In this document: positions 24,190 through 37,590 of the stretch, one piece after another | How the letters are laid out: every line of letters begins with the position of its first letter | Numbering within the stretch: the first letter of the stretch is position 1 | Origin: Gnetum montanum | Lineage: Eukaryota; Streptophyta; Gnetopsida; Gnetales; Gnetaceae | Assembly (NCBI GenBank): GCA_015680685.1 | Contig: MNCI01003447.1 | Location: 1 to 56,520, forward strand | Direction of reading: 5' to 3' | Length of the DNA stretch: 56,520 nucleotides | The notes under the pieces: generated by a model | What the model was told of the DNA's origin: nothing | Database searches by the model: none | The model's input: only the letters and a program-made list of their open reading frames with translations | Position numbers and translations under genes: made by a program

Positions 24190-24267
24190 CCATTCAAAGC
24201 CCTTAGTTCCTTTTGTATTTCTTTCTTACATATTTTTGTTTTGCACATTTTTCAATTTTACTTATTT

Positions 24268-24268
24268 N
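24268..24268. other. Single-N assembly joint with exact 43-bp duplication
   Basis: 24225-24267 and 24269-24311 are the same 43 bases. This points to an unmerged overlap. Confidence 0.8.
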
Positions 24269-24804
24269 CTTACATATTTTTGTTTTGCACATTTTTCAAT
24301 TTTACTTATTTTTTGTCTTACACCATCATTCATATTTTTACTATTTCTTTGTTTGATTTACTTTTATTCATCTTATAATAAGTGCTCATGATGGTGGATT
24401 GTATTATAATGATGTTGGTTGCTAATGTTTGGTTTTTGCCTTTGATTTTCAGTGTTGATACTAAGATATGGTTTTTTTTTTATAAAACAGGCAATGAGTC
24501 CACACTGTCCATTCATCCATTCAACTCTATAGTCTCACTTGGCTTGGAATTGTACTATCCCTTTTCCTAAATAAACTTGTTAATGAATTGGTGGCTTCAT
24601 ATTCTTCAAACCAAGGAAGGACTCAATGGTTGAAAATCATGTGACTTCAAGGGGATTTGATGCACTTTTGCTGGCTATTCACTTAGGTACATGTATGCTT
24701 TTCATGGGTATTCTACCATTTTGACATTGACGTACTATTAGGAAGCTGAGTGAAAAAATAAATAAATAATAAGTCTTTGCACGGTGTGGTTCTCATGCAA
24801 AAAA

Positions 24805-25160
24805 NNNNNNNNNNNNNNNNNNNNNNNNNNNNNNNNNNNNNNNNNNNNNNNNNNNNNNNNNNNNNNNNNNNNNNNNNNNNNNNNNNNNNNNNNNNNNNNN
24901 NNNNNNNNNNNNNNNNNNNNNNNNNNNNNNNNNNNNNNNNNNNNNNNNNNNNNNNNNNNNNNNNNNNNNNNNNNNNNNNNNNNNNNNNNNNNNNNNNNNN
25001 NNNNNNNNNNNNNNNNNNNNNNNNNNNNNNNNNNNNNNNNNNNNNNNNNNNNNNNNNNNNNNNNNNNNNNNNNNNNNNNNNNNNNNNNNNNNNNNNNNNN
25101 NNNNNNNNNNNNNNNNNNNNNNNNNNNNNNNNNNNNNNNNNNNNNNNNNNNNNNNNNNNN
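24805..25160. other. Assembly gap of 356 Ns
   Basis: Run of N inside the non-coding tail of element 3. Open frames drawn across it are meaningless. Confidence 1.
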
Positions 25161-25957
25161 CATAAAAGGCATATGCCTACTTTGGGGAGGACCCATTGGC
25201 ATTCGTTTATGGTGTAATTGTTAAATTTTTTTCCTTAAACATTTCTTGCAATTAGTAATTTCTCATTTCATCCCCATCCATGACAATCCATTTTATTGGC
25301 ATCACCATTGTTATTTTTCCCATATTTCTTGTTCCTTCTATTTTTTCCATCTTATTGCTACCATAGGTTCACTCTTAGTCATGGGGGCCCTATCACAACT
25401 TTTTTTATTCTACTACTTGTTTCACCCCTACACCTCAGGTAGTCACTAGTAATAAACCTCTAACCTAGTATCTGCCATAACCACAACTCAAGCAATGCAC
25501 TTTATATCGAGGAAAGGTATCAATTGCATTGTGGCTTATCTATCCTTGCTAATTTGTGACTATGTTGTGTGTGCAGATGGAGATCATACAAACAATGAAC
25601 TGAGATAGGAGGGAGCACTCATGATGGATTGGAGCTTGAGCATTTACGAAAGAAACAAGTTTGGTCATGTGGCTATGGATAAATAATGGAAGGCATAATC
25701 TCAGCATCGGCAACAATATGCCTCATCTTCTTTGCTCTCACTCTAAGCTATCAAATAAGAGTCTAGATGTCATTTATGTACAGTGTTCACCACCATGGTT
25801 ATGAACACCAATGTTGTAATGTGTTGTTGATCCATTCACTGGGCACTTTGAATCTGTCACCCCATTCTAGCGTCAGTGTCATTTAGTTAATAATCCCATG
25901 CCTTTCCAATATTTTGTAAGGAAATCGAGGACATGCTTTCATTTAGTCATGGGGGTA

Positions 25958-26795
25958 TGTTGAACTGTGATATTGAGATCGCAATATCGCATTCGTGATA
26001 TCGAGTCCACGATATCGGAGCCTTCCACATGATATCAGGCATCTGATACCAGGACCTGCCTTGTTGCCTATAAATAAGAGGCAGGTGCATTTGGTTTAGC
26101 AATAGATTAGTTAGACCCTTAGCCAAACTCTTGCCTTTTCTCCCTCTTAGAGTTAGAATTATTTTTGGGTGCACGTAGTAGGAGTCATAAAGTGAACGGA
26201 TCTTTATTCAAGCATTGTGTACCTGAGCACACCTTTTGTACAACAATAAAGACAAACTTTGTGATAAACCTTGTAGCATTCAAAATAAATTAATTAATGT
26301 TAATTATTATTACTTAATTCTTTCCTTAGTTAATTAATGTTCTCTCTCTCATCCTACAACTCTCCTTAGTAAGTAGACTCAACACGACCACTTCGAGCAT
26401 GCGTGGAACACTTGGTAACCCAGTAACGATTATCGTTTGGTAATCCTAGTAGTGTGATGCTGGTTCAATATGGGTACGTTAAGTGGGAATGGATGCTAGT
26501 GTTAAGACTAGTTAGAGCATAGACAATTAGTTAAGTTAAGTTAGTTACTTAATTAGTTCACTTCTCCCTTTGTAGCACTAGGACATAAAAATATAAAAAA
26601 CTATAAAAATCATGTACATCAAGTTTACTTAACCATACAATCATGCTATACAAGTAAGCTTGGGAAGATAACAATTGATTAACCCATCCTTGTTCCACAA
26701 AGGTGCATAAGCACTTAGTCCTTGGAATTCGACCAAATCATGCATGGATGCTTGTATTCATATGATTGAGCATAGGGATACCTCTCCACTCATCA
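25958..26795 (+). repeat. 3' LTR of element 3
   Basis: 838 bp from TGTTGAACTG to CACTCATCA, TATAAATA at 26069-26076. Pairs with 17039-17851; differs by small insertions near its start (extra ATATCG-rich sequence) and many transitions. Confidence 0.9.
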
Positions 26796-27532
26796 CTTGT
26801 GATTCACAACATTGACAGTATCTACAGAGCATTAGGGATGCCTATGATTCGTAGCACCATTAGCTTTTGTGGAGTAGTAGGCTTGTGGTGGCTAGGGTAT
26901 CTAGACACAAGAATGAACCAAGCGGCAATGCATGGGTGGGGTAGTGGCAGTAGCATGGAGGACCCAAGAAGCGATGAACGACGCATGGCCACCCTTGGCT
27001 ACTATCAAGTAGGGTTGGTCATGGCCCTACTAAGGATTGTTTGTACTATTTATAAAAAACTATTTAGGGGTTAGGGTTGAACCCATGACCTCTTACTTTC
27101 CATTTTTTTTGTTTTTTATGAACAAAAATTAAAAAATTAAATTTAAATTTTTTTAAAAAGTACCTTTTTAATCTTAACTACATCTAACTTGAGAAGCATT
27201 GTATCTCCCAAACCGTAAGTTAGATTTCGATAAAATTGGTACTATTGGAATTGTCTCAGAGAGCACTACATGTTGAGTTGGTGATGACATTATTATGGTT
27301 GACCTAGCAATCACAAAATCATAAAAAGTGAGTGTTAGCTTTATTAAATCATTAATTAACTTAAGTTTATACTTCCTCTTTGCTCTTGCTAAGATTTTTG
27401 CTATTCTTTTATAAATATAAGAAGAAGAAAGACTTTGCCCATCATAGTTCAATATCAGCATAAGATTAAAGGATTTCATTAGCATAGAAGCTTGAATATT
27501 TCTACCATTAAAGGATTTTAACCATCATCATC
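26796..27532. other. Right flank of element 3, then AT-rich DNA
   Basis: The first 95 bases resemble the 45-bp minisatellite on the left of element 3. The rest is AT-rich. A TATAAATA at 27410-27417 lies about 120 bases before the ATG of the next feature. A 103-codon minus-strand frame (27174-27485) has no recognisable features and I give it no gene status. Confidence 0.4.
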
Positions 27533-29733
27533 ATGGCCCCAAAGTGTCCTACCCAAGCTCCTTCTTCAACTTCAGGTAGCTCCAAATTGATGTCCATTCT
27601 TTTTCACCAAAATAGTGTACTAACTTCTTCCAATATTGTTCATGATTTAGTTGAAAAGGAGGGGCTTTAGTTGGTTATCACTCTCCAATTATCTGAATTA
27701 CTAATCTTCCCTATTTTCAAGGCAACCAAGTGTAAAGACTTACTAATTCAATGGTGTGATTTTTATAATAATAGTATAAGCACCACTTCTCAACTATTTT
27801 TTAGGCCGATAATTGTTATTTCATTTGATATTCAAACAGCCTTAGGTTTTCACCAAGGGAAGGATTCTTTAATTCCATTAATTTTGACCCCTAAATTTAA
27901 ATTATTTTTCATAAAAGAATTATTAGAAAATGTTAGGGATTCTATTACCAGCAAAAAGCCAATTTCTTTGTGGAAATTTCATGCATGAAATTCACTTTAA
28001 ATTATGTCAATTCATCCTTAGTAAGATTTTTTGGGATCAACACCAATCTTATGTTACTACATTTTCCATCTATACACTTCATGGTGCCATAAATGGCAGA
28101 GTTTATGATTGGTCACTATCTTGTTTTTCCTACATTGTACAATGCCATGAGTGGAGCTACTACTACTAAACAAAATCCCAATAAACCATATACCATATGT
28201 TGTGTGCCTTTGATCATGTGTTTAATTCTAAGTTACAATCCTTCAACCAAACTCTTTATCCTATATGATCCTAGTTTACATTCTAAATTTCTTGTAGTGG
28301 ATAAAATTATATAGAGTAAGATTGAGGATGGCAAAAGAGGTAAATTAGTTTGTAGTAGGTCGAAAATCAAGAAGGAAGCAGCAAGGTATTTTATATGTTT
28401 TATGTATTTTATATTTTTTTTGTTGCTTATGTTTCTTCATGTATTTTTTGATAGTGCAATCTAGGATGAAAAATGAACCAATCCAAGATGCACAAATTTC
28501 AAGAGAAGATGCTTAAACTACATAGACTAAAGGTGCTCAAGGTGACCTTTGGTAGGGTTTTACCACAATAACAAATCTCACTTACTAGCTCCAAGGTATA
28601 TATATAAACATACATGCATACAATAAGTTCTTTTTATAGAGGTAACATAGTGGGCAAAGTTCTGGCAGCCCAGTAGTTCGACAAAAAACGCAACAAAAAA
28701 CTCAACAACAAGCTCAACAATAATCTCAACCATAAAGTATAAGATAGGATAAGGGAAAAGAACTAGAGATAAGTTTTAATTATTTTAAGGTTTGAATACT
28801 TTCCTTTCCCTCATCTTATATGATGTTGATCATTTTTGTGTTACAGATGTCTCTTGGTTAGAGGTACTTTATCCAAGGAATGGAGAGAGATGATGTAGGC
28901 ACCAATTCTGAANGATGTCTCATGGTTAGAGGTACTTTATCCAAGGAATGGAGAGAGATGATGTAGGCACCAATTCTGAACAAACTTCCATTTTTTCATC
29001 TCTCATTTTTCTATCTAGATCATTGGGCATGCCTTTTTTTTGTGATGCCTATAAGAGATTCCTATCCATACGAAGCATTGACACTAACTCCTAAGTATAT
29101 TCTAGTAATTCCTTCTTTGTCTATCTTAGGTTCTTCTTATTCGATGGATAGACAATGGTGGCTATCGAAGAAGAACTTGTGCTTCTTCGACATATTGGTT
29201 AATGAGTTTATGATAACAAACCTTATTCTATTTATAAGAATGTCTACCACTCATGGGAGTCTTAGTCATGTAACTTTAAGGAAGATTATGAATTGATATA
29301 AGCTAAAGTTCCATCATCTTTGCATCTAATTCCTTAGGATGCTCCAGAAGTTGTCAAAGATTTAGAACAACTCTTAGGAGAATTGGAGAGTGCTACATGC
29401 TTGGATCCCCATTTAGAGACTTGCAAATGATTTTTTCAAATTTAGAACAATTAGCTTTAGGTAAATAGTTCTTATTATTTTCTTTTTCATTTTTCTCTTT
29501 TTATTCATAACTCATAATTTTAGTCTTGTTTGTGTAGAGAAAAGAAAAGGGATTGGAAAAAAGACATGGATGATCGATCGATTCAAATAACAATGCTTAA
29601 GACCCAACTCAAAAGAAAGGATGAATCAGTAGTTGCAACAAGAAGTGATACTAAGTACATCAAGAAATTGTGCAACAAGATGGTGGGATGCAAGATGGTG
29701 CTTAGCAAGAATGATGCCACTGATGAAGAATGA
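27533..29733 (+). pseudogene. Decayed, apparently spliced gene of unknown family (MAPK... start, coiled-coil-like end)
   Basis: ATG at 27533 (MAPKCPTQAPSSTS) opens a frame that runs to 27988 with one TAG at 27668. It then shifts through two frames to about 28314. Downstream pieces are bounded by plausible splice signals: GTATTT at 28386 with an acceptor at 28454, GTATAT at 28596 with TTTATAG at 28639, an acceptor TTACAG at 28846, and GTAAAT at 29461 with TGTGTAG at 29537. The last exon (29538-29733) is charged and helical (KKRDWKKDMDD...), like a coiled coil. It converges tail-to-tail on the minus-strand gag remnant at 30350. I do not recognise the family. It may be the antisense gene of that element, as in element 2. 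Confidence 0.4.
28913..28913. other. Single-N assembly joint with 67-bp duplication
   Basis: 28846-28912 repeats at 28914-28980 with one difference. Probable unmerged overlap inside the unknown gene remnant. Confidence 0.75.
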
Positions 29734-30349
29734 GAAGCATAATTGAAGATAGTCTATGATCTCCTCAACTTATTCCATTGAAACAAATGATCACTTTCCT
29801 TATTCCTTTTACTCCACATATTTTTGATTCTTGTATTTTTCTTGTTCCTTTACATATATTCTACTTGGATGTACTTTTTTTACATAATAATAAAAAAAAA
29901 TATTTTTCTTTTACTTGGCTACTAAGTCATGGTTTTCTCCAATACCAAATATAGCATCCCATTCTTGGATGTCATAAAAACATGTTCATTCATCACTTAA
30001 TTCTTTGCATTCACCACATTCATAAGAATTATAATGAAAACATCATAAAATACTTAGTAAATAAATCAACTGGTAAATGAATAACTAGCACTTAGAATAG
30101 GAAGGAAAAATAGAAAAATTTTATTAACAAGAGAGAGTATTGTAATGCTCCCTAGGTTATATTCCCATGCCACTTAATCCTTAGAGGCAATCTAACATTG
30201 CCACCACGGTTAGGTTGTCTAGTTGAAGGGGTGTTTAGTCCCTTCTCGTTCTACTTCATCTAACTCCCATTATTGACCTTTCTAGGCTCTACAACTCCAT
30301 GCTGACACGACCTCTAAACCCAAATTTAAATGGCATAATTCAAACCTAT
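29734..30349. other. Spacer between converging gene remnants
   Basis: AT-rich; no frame or repeat recognised. Confidence 0.4.
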
Positions 30350-32330
30350 TCCTAAGAGATACATGAATAATTGTAACTCCTCATAATGAGGTACCCTTTC
30401 ATTTGAAGGCTAATTACATTGTTACAATTTGTTTTTACCTTTAGCAAAGAACAAGACATTACAATTACAGACATAACTTAGTTCAAATTCTCCAGTCTTT
30501 CTCTTTACCTTGACCATTTCTAAAACTTTCTTTAATAACTTTCCATTTGTAGTATTTGATATATACTAATGTTTACTTTTACATGCTTAAGGTCCTCTAT
30601 TAAATCATATTCTTCATTGTCATAAAAGCCTAATTTTCAAAACCATTTACTAAATGATTAGTTTTGAGGATTTTTCTCTATTCGTGTATCCTTTTCCTTT
30701 CTCTGTTCTTTCTCATTCAATTCCAAAGTATTTCTTTTGACGAAAGGATCAATATTGACATTTGGAGGCCTAGAGGTGGTTAATTTTTCTTTTAATCTTA
30801 ACTTTTATTTAAATCCATCATTGTTGTTGTACTTCTCATCTAAAGACAAATCTTCTTTTGAACTTGCTAAGAAGGGACTATCACTTGACTTACTTTCAAA
30901 ATATCTACTAACAAAATGAGTAATAGATGACTAACCATCAAATTCAATATCAAGAAAATTTGAAATAGATACATTATTATCATCTTCAAAATATACTAAT
31001 TTGGTGTCTATTTGATGCCTATGTTTCCTATGCTTCTTTTCTTCCTTTATCTTAAATTTATCTCATGCTTTCTCTAACTTGACTACCTTATTGAAAAATT
31101 CCTTCATTAGCTTTCCTTTCTCAAAATCTTCTTCACAATTTCCATTTTTTTGGTCTTGATCTTTGTTGATTACATGAGGAAATTCTTTAAACTAAGCTAA
31201 ATTTTGTACAGAGACCAATGATTTTTCTTTTCTTTTTTGTGTTCTAAAAATTTCTTTATTATATAAATTTAGTTTCTTTTCTAACTAGATAACCTCATTT
31301 AAATAATCATTTAAAGTTACCAAATTTGGATTCCTTTTGAGATAGATAGAAATATTGGCATTAATAGAATTCAAGTAAGTGTCTCTTAGTACTTCATTTG
31401 ATGCTATATTGTCTTTAAAATAATCCATAAATTCATTGGAATTTAATGTTAATTATCTAACTGAATTCTTAGTCTCTTTCTTGGCTTGTACTAACCCATA
31501 ATATAGCTATTGTTAGTATATTTAATTCTCGAACTGAGCTAAAAATAAATCTTTCATATCATCCCAACTATCTATGCTATTTTTTTTGACAAGTTAGAAT
31601 ATCAAATTTGAGCCATATCTTTCAAGTTTTTTACAGACAACCTATAAGCTTGATCATGATGTTAAATGTTTGCATGAGCTAAGGTTAATTCAAATAAATG
31701 AACATATTCTTTTTCCAAATAAGCTTTACAAGAATGAAAGGCTTAGGTAAATACTGATAAAATACCATGGGGATATTATTGTAATTTATGAATCTTAATG
31801 GTATGGCTTTTTTGCAAGGATTCACTAATGGTAGAATTTCCATTCTATTAAAATTCCTTCTAGTAGCTAAATTCTTAAGATTTTTCCTATTTACCTTCAG
31901 GATTGATAAGCAAGACAAAAGAGATAATCTTCTAGATTTTCTGGTTTTTACTTCAGTACTTGTCCTTGGTTCAAAAAACTTTTCTTGCTCTTTTTTTGAT
32001 CAATAATCAACCCTATAATTAGAGTACTCTATAGGACTTTTAAATTCTTCATATTTATAAAGTTGTTCATTCCTGGGCTAAGTAACAACTAATTTTTTCC
32101 CTCCTTCTAGCTCCAAAAAGAACTGTTGGTGACTACTTTGGAGCATCACTATTTCCTAATTATTTTCATATCAGCAAGAGACAAAGAGTGGGTAAAAGCT
32201 CTATTTAGTACCAACTTTGTCCTCTTCCTCATGATGAAAATCACAAGAATGATGGTTATTTGAAACTCAAGTTTAGGTGTTTTTTAGTCGATAGAAACAC
32301 CAAGGCTTGGATACCTCTAAATAAACTCAT
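30350..32330 (-). pseudogene. Retroelement gag (and possible gag-pro junction) remnant
   Basis: Minus-strand frames with many breaks. Around 31350-31600 one reads SWDDMKDLFLAQFE, then LNSNEFMDYFKDNIA and YLKRNPNLVTLNDYLNEVI, the pattern of a retrotransposon gag core. Further along, at about 30560-30620, YDLIEDLKHVKVNISIYQIL fits the conserved segment before the protease in some plant gypsy polyproteins. Between them lies a Lys/Glu-rich linker (KEEKKHRKHRH). No protease or RT follows to the left; instead the opposite-strand gene at 27533-29733 is met. Family assignment is uncertain. Confidence 0.5.
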
Positions 32331-33419
32331 TGGTTATAGAGAAAACTATGTGTTTTGAGATCATTAAGTACTAATTTCACAATATTACATACTAAGAGTT
32401 AAAAAGATTAAAGTACTTTTATCAGAAGATTCATCTATCTTTACTTCATTTTGCAAGTGAGCAAAATTTGCTACTCTATCAAAGCTACCAAGTCTATGTG
32501 GAATTGCATAGAATTTTAAACATTGAAATGAGCAACTATTGACAAGAGTGAACACTTTCTAAAAATAATGCTATTTAGATTAGTCAACAATACCAAAAAT
32601 TGTTAAATCCTTTGGCTCAAACAAGTAATTTGTAATAGGCTACATTTAACATGAACAAGCATTTTAAAAACTAATGTTGTTTCAATTCAGTTAATAAATT
32701 CAAAATATTGCTAAACCTGGATCTATGCAAATGATTTAAAAAATTTCAAGAATAAGGTGTCAGACACAATACAACATTCACCACTAGCTAAGTAACTATG
32801 ATAAAGCAACAAAATAATAATTAACTCATAGGATAAAAGTAAATTAACTAAATCAAATTTGAAGATAGAATGCCATTATACTAAAAATTGCTCCTAGCTT
32901 TTCCAAAATTCTTCCCTCAATTTGTAGATCCATTTAAATAATTTTGATCTAGGCTTTATATAGTAGCCTCTAACAGCTGCAATCATTATAAAAGTTAAAG
33001 CACCATATTCTTCATGTTCTACTCATATAATTATAGGTTATTGGATAATTACCTAGTTTCCCAATAGATTTTCCTTATTCTTTGAATCTAGAGCCCTTCT
33101 ACTACTAATTGTTGAGCTAACCTCCCATGATCATATAGAACTTTAAAAGATTAATTCATGAATTTGGCTTAGCACTATCAAGCTTCTTGAATAATTCTTT
33201 AAGCACTTGTTTCTCTTACAATTGATTCAATTCTAGAATTCATTATTTTTATTAAAGAAAAGCCTATACTTGATTTGAATCTAAGCTTTTCTTTAGCAAT
33301 AGGAGCCATAATCCAAGTAACTATCATAGTAAATTCAAATGATCCTATTTGTACTAGTGTGTATTCACTTTCTATTATCTCTTCAATTCCTACTCCTATT
33401 TATTTTATTTGCACAAATA
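32331..33419. other. AT-rich DNA without recognised features
   Basis: No long frame, no clear repeat. It may be the leader of the minus-strand gag remnant. Confidence 0.4.
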
Positions 33420-35520
33420 TAGCTTGTTTTCCTCATCATGGCTCTGTGCTTTAATGACAACTTCATACTCTCTTCTCTAAGCTTTGATGGTGGTTCTATG
33501 CTTTAGTGATAACTCTATGATACTCTTAGCTCTATTCCAATTTCTATCTCTATTTGTACCTTTTTTCTTGGCATGAAATTCACATCAATGTTAGCTATAG
33601 AGCCATTTTTAAATCTTTTCATAGAGCTATTTCATTATACTAGAGATTTGATGTAAGAGAATGATTATAGGACTTCTTTGTAGAGTTAAAATTCAGTTCT
33701 ACATGCTACACCTCACACCTCACTGAGCTAGATTAAAAGTAGAATGTGCATGTGTGTGATATATAATCCTTTGTAAGCTAGTGGAATGCCCTAATGTGGC
33801 TTATATAATTCTTTTGTAGAGTCAATTTTTTGCTCCACAAATTGGTATTATACTATTCTTCATAATTGATGACATGACATATGCTGATGTGGTACAGTGT
33901 GCTCATAGAATGGAATTCTAGCTTTACAAACTAGCTTTACAAGTTGACTTAGTGCAACATTGGCATGGAAAAACATGCTAATATCTGCTAATGTGGTAGG
34001 TGAAACTATCTAGATGATGTTTTACCATCTAGATGAAAATATGCCTAGCTTTGATTTCCATTTGAGTTATCATTGCATGTAAGGCTTATCTAGAGACAAT
34101 TTTCACATAGATGAAAATTTATCTTGAATCTAGATGCTAACATTGTAGAATGATGATCTGAAAAAGTGTGTTGTTCTCTATTGATGCAATGAATTAAGCT
34201 TCTCATTTCTCACAAACATGAGAATCTTCATCAAGATGTTGACATGACACATGCTTATGTGACATTGCTAATGTGGCAGATGAAGTGTGTTGGCTATAGA
34301 TGAGAAAATGAGACTCATCTAGATGTTGTTATGGTAGATGAAGCTTTCCACTTCTCATGTTCTTATAAATCTTCATCTATATGATGATGTGGCCATGCAT
34401 TTGGAGCTATGCTAATGTAACAGAGGTTAACATGGCAAGGCTCACTTGTAGAGTGGAAATTTGGTTCTACGAATTGGCTCTTTCAATGAGCTTATGTAGA
34501 GAGGTATATTTTTAGAGCTAACATGGCTTATAAAACCATCTTGTAGAGTTTTTTTTGGTTCTATGAACTCACTCTTTATAATCACTAACATGGTAGAATG
34601 TTAACATTTCTAGTAGAGCTTCTTCATAGGATTAGATTTTAGCTCTATGAATCTCCTATATTAGCTAAGTGGTAGAACCATCATGTAGAGTCATTTTTTA
34701 GTTCTATGAGCTTCCTCTAGTTGATAGCATATCAAAAATTATTTTAGCTACTTTGTAGAGCCAAATTTTAACTCTACAAGCAACGTTCTTCCTCTAGCAC
34801 TAATGTGGTAAAATGGAAAAGAGCTTTTCTTGTAAGGATGAATTTTAACTCTAAGAACATTGCTCATTATCCCAAAGTTGACTTGGCAGATGAAACTATC
34901 TAGAGTGAAGTTCATCATCTAGATGAAAATGCTCCCAGCTTACATTCCTACTTAACCCATAGGTGAATGTGGCATTTCTGATGTGTCAGGTGATAATGTG
35001 GTAGAGCTTGCTTATAGAACAGAAATTTGGTTTAACAAACTCTATCTATGAGTTGACATGGTAGTTCTGACAAGTTATATGCTGACATACTAGAGCACTC
35101 TCATAGAATAGAAATTTGGTTCTACAAACTAGCTCTATGAGTGAGATAACCTTGCATAAGATGACATTGTAATAGAGTTTCTTCATAAAACTATTTTTTG
35201 GTTCTATGAATGTAAGCTAACTCGAGAGCTTCTATGAAAAAGCTACTTTGTAGAACGACTTTTAAGCCCCATGAAAGATGATGTGGTAGAACTACTTTGT
35301 AGAGTTACATTTTGGCTCTACAAGTAATGCTTTCCATTTAGCACTGATGTGGTAGGAAGTGAATAATTTATTTCTTGAAGGGTCATTTCACAAAGATACT
35401 TTCTAGCTCTACAAATCTTTGCCATGAAGCTGACACATGGAAAAACTAAAAAGGATGTTTCTTATAAAGCCATTTTCCAACCTTGTGACCTTTCTTAGTA
35501 GAGCTAATTTGATAGGGCCA
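33420..35520. repeat. Long array of degenerate units with TAGAG...CTCTA dyads
   Basis: Roughly every 80-120 bases a block of the form GTAGAG, 8-12 mostly A/T bases, then GGCTCTACAAG or GTTCTATGAA recurs. Spacers are rich in GATGTGG, TGACATGG and GCTAATGTGG. TAGAG and CTCTA are inverted repeats, so many units could fold as short hairpins. Units are too diverged to give an exact period. Confidence 0.6.
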
Positions 35521-37361
35521 TCTTCCATGCTCTTTGTTGGATACGAGTTGATATGTTCACATACTTTAACTAATCCCTTTTGAATTTAGTTTGAGCTCCT
35601 TTATCCTAAAATGAGGATTTCCCTTAAAACTTAAATATTTTTTCTAATGCTAGCCCTTTTCTAAGATAAAAGTTTTCATTAAGCTCTATGAATCAATTAG
35701 CTAATGCTCTCTAGAGAATAGAAAAAATGCGTATTAGAGCCAAATTGTGAATATTATTGAATTCAAACTAAAAAACCTAGCTTCATGAATAGGCTCTATT
35801 TAGGACTTTATTTAATGCAACAAATCTTAGTCTAGCGTGAGTAAATCAAATCTTGATGTTCCATGAGCTCTTTTACATTGTAATAACCTAAAAATTATTT
35901 TTGTGCTTGCATATGCCCTTTCAATCCATGAGCTTTTACTTTTAATCTTAAATTCTGCACTTCATTCAAACTACAACTCTTACCAAACTTGGATTTAAGC
36001 TTTATGAACTTAAAATCATAATTAGAACCTAGTATTTTCATTCAATTAATTATAAGCCTTGAATTATTATAAAATATAAGGTACCTTTCTTATTGACATA
36101 TTAAGCTTATAAAAAACTAAAAACTTTTAGCCTTGATCCATTTATGGTCAAAATGTATCAATATTAAGAATCCTTCTTTTTGAGGAAAGGTTCTTCTAAT
36201 ACCAGCATGTGTCATCCTTCTACACATTTGAAAAAGACTTTTATAGCTAGTTCTTCTTCTTTGATGATGCCATGATGAAGAGCTACCATAGGTGGCCAAT
36301 CCTTATGTTCAACAACCTACCAATTAATAGCTCTATAATGGCATATGTGATGTCACTGACTAAGAAGGTTCATGAAGAAGCTAAAGCCTTCTTGAATGTT
36401 AAAAAAAACTAACATACTTTCTCCTCATAATAAGCCTCACTACTAGTAACAATGAACTCTAGTTTATGAACCTAGAGTTATGTTTCTACTGAAGAGTCCA
36501 CAATCTTCATAAGAGTCTTCAAGTTCCTAGGTGTTGCAACTAAAGAAATTGATAACTAGAAAATTGAAAGATCTAGCATAGCAACCTCAACCCCAAATCC
36601 CTAGAGCATTTGAAATATGGAATTCAAGGTGCCCTAGATGGTTTAGAAAATCACCTAGGGACTTACAAAATGCAAAATAAGAGATTGAGAAAATAAAATG
36701 CAAAAATTATGGATCTAGAAAGCAAAAAGCAAATGCAAATTTTACACAAAATGAAACTTTAACTTTATTTAAAACAATAAAGAATGAGTTCCATAGATGT
36801 GTACAAGAGTTACCCATTTCAAAACCCATTGAAGCCAATGTGATCTACTCCACGATCAAGGTGTTGGGCCACTTCTAATGCTTTTGAACCTCCTCTACTA
36901 TAAACTACAGATCTGCAACATGGTTACTACTAGGGGTGAGATGAGTGGGAAAGTTGGCTATCAAACTACTCCACACTAGAGGTTGGGGATCCTAGAAAAG
37001 TAGCATTGAAACAAAAAATGCACAAGCCTCAGGGGGGTAAAAAAAGGGGTAATAGGGTTGTAGAGGTTCCATGTTGAGTGGCTTTAAGAAGCTATGTTTT
37101 GCAAGTGTGCAAGAGCTCTTGGAAGCCAAACTTGCTATGTGCTAAAAACTGCCAAAGTGTGCAACCTCAAATGGATGTTGGTGTTTTTATTTTACAAGTT
37201 TAGGACCATAATTTTTAGTGTAAATTGGTTGATATATTGGCTGAAAATTGTTGCAAATTTCTTCTATGTACAAGTGAGATGGGTGCCCAAATTTGGGGGT
37301 TTACTATGTATAGTAAGTGCTAAACCCCAATGGTCATTTAGTTTACTATAAATAGTAATGG
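35521..37361. other. Unassigned DNA
   Basis: AT-rich on the left, more balanced after 36800. Short open frames (36117-36299 minus, 37094-37351 plus) look random. No LTR ends found. Confidence 0.4.
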
Positions 37362-37590
37362 GGGCATACCTTCTATGTTGGAGGCAGATCTTCTCCACTA
37401 GGCCTTCAATCTTCCATGTTGAAGTGGTTGGTCAACTTTGAAGTCATTAGAGTGTTGAAATCTTGCTCATGTTGATTCCATGTTAGAGGCATGCAGTTTC
37501 TATGTTGGGTATGGAGCCTCCATGCTAGGGGGGAAGTTTCCATGTTGAGGGGGAAGCTTCCACCCCTCCACACTAGAGGTAGGTGAGATT
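37362..37590. repeat. Degenerate tandem repeat with TTCCATGTTGGAGG core
   Basis: About eight copies of TTCCATGTTG(G/A)AGGC-like units, 24-30 bases apart, some with runs of G (CTAGGGGGGAAG). Confidence 0.6.

Larger units (their letters stand above)
24190..25957. other. 3' non-coding tail of element 3, with sequence gap
   Basis: AT-rich, short random frames only. Holds the N joint at 24268 and the 356-base gap. Ends with a G-run polypurine tract (CATGGGGGTA) just before the 3' LTR. Confidence 0.6.
17039..26795 (+). mobile_element. Element 3: Athila-like Ty3/gypsy retrotransposon, both LTRs
   Basis: 9.76 kb between TGTTGATG and CACTCATCA. Order: 5' LTR, primer-binding site, gag, protease, RT-RNase H, integrase, long AT-rich tail with an N gap, polypurine tract, 3' LTR. 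RT motifs (FLDGYSGYNQ-type, FGLCNAP, FMDDF) and the primer-binding site fit the Athila group. No target duplication is seen (GTGCT before, CTTGT after). All coding parts have stops, mostly transition-type. No chromodomain and no second RNase H. Confidence 0.85.

Noticed and set aside
24738-25224. Three open frames across the N gap
   Set aside because: They exist only because the gap is translated as X.
27174-27485. 103-codon minus frame
   Set aside because: AT-rich, no motif, overlaps the putative promoter of the gene at 27533; likely chance.
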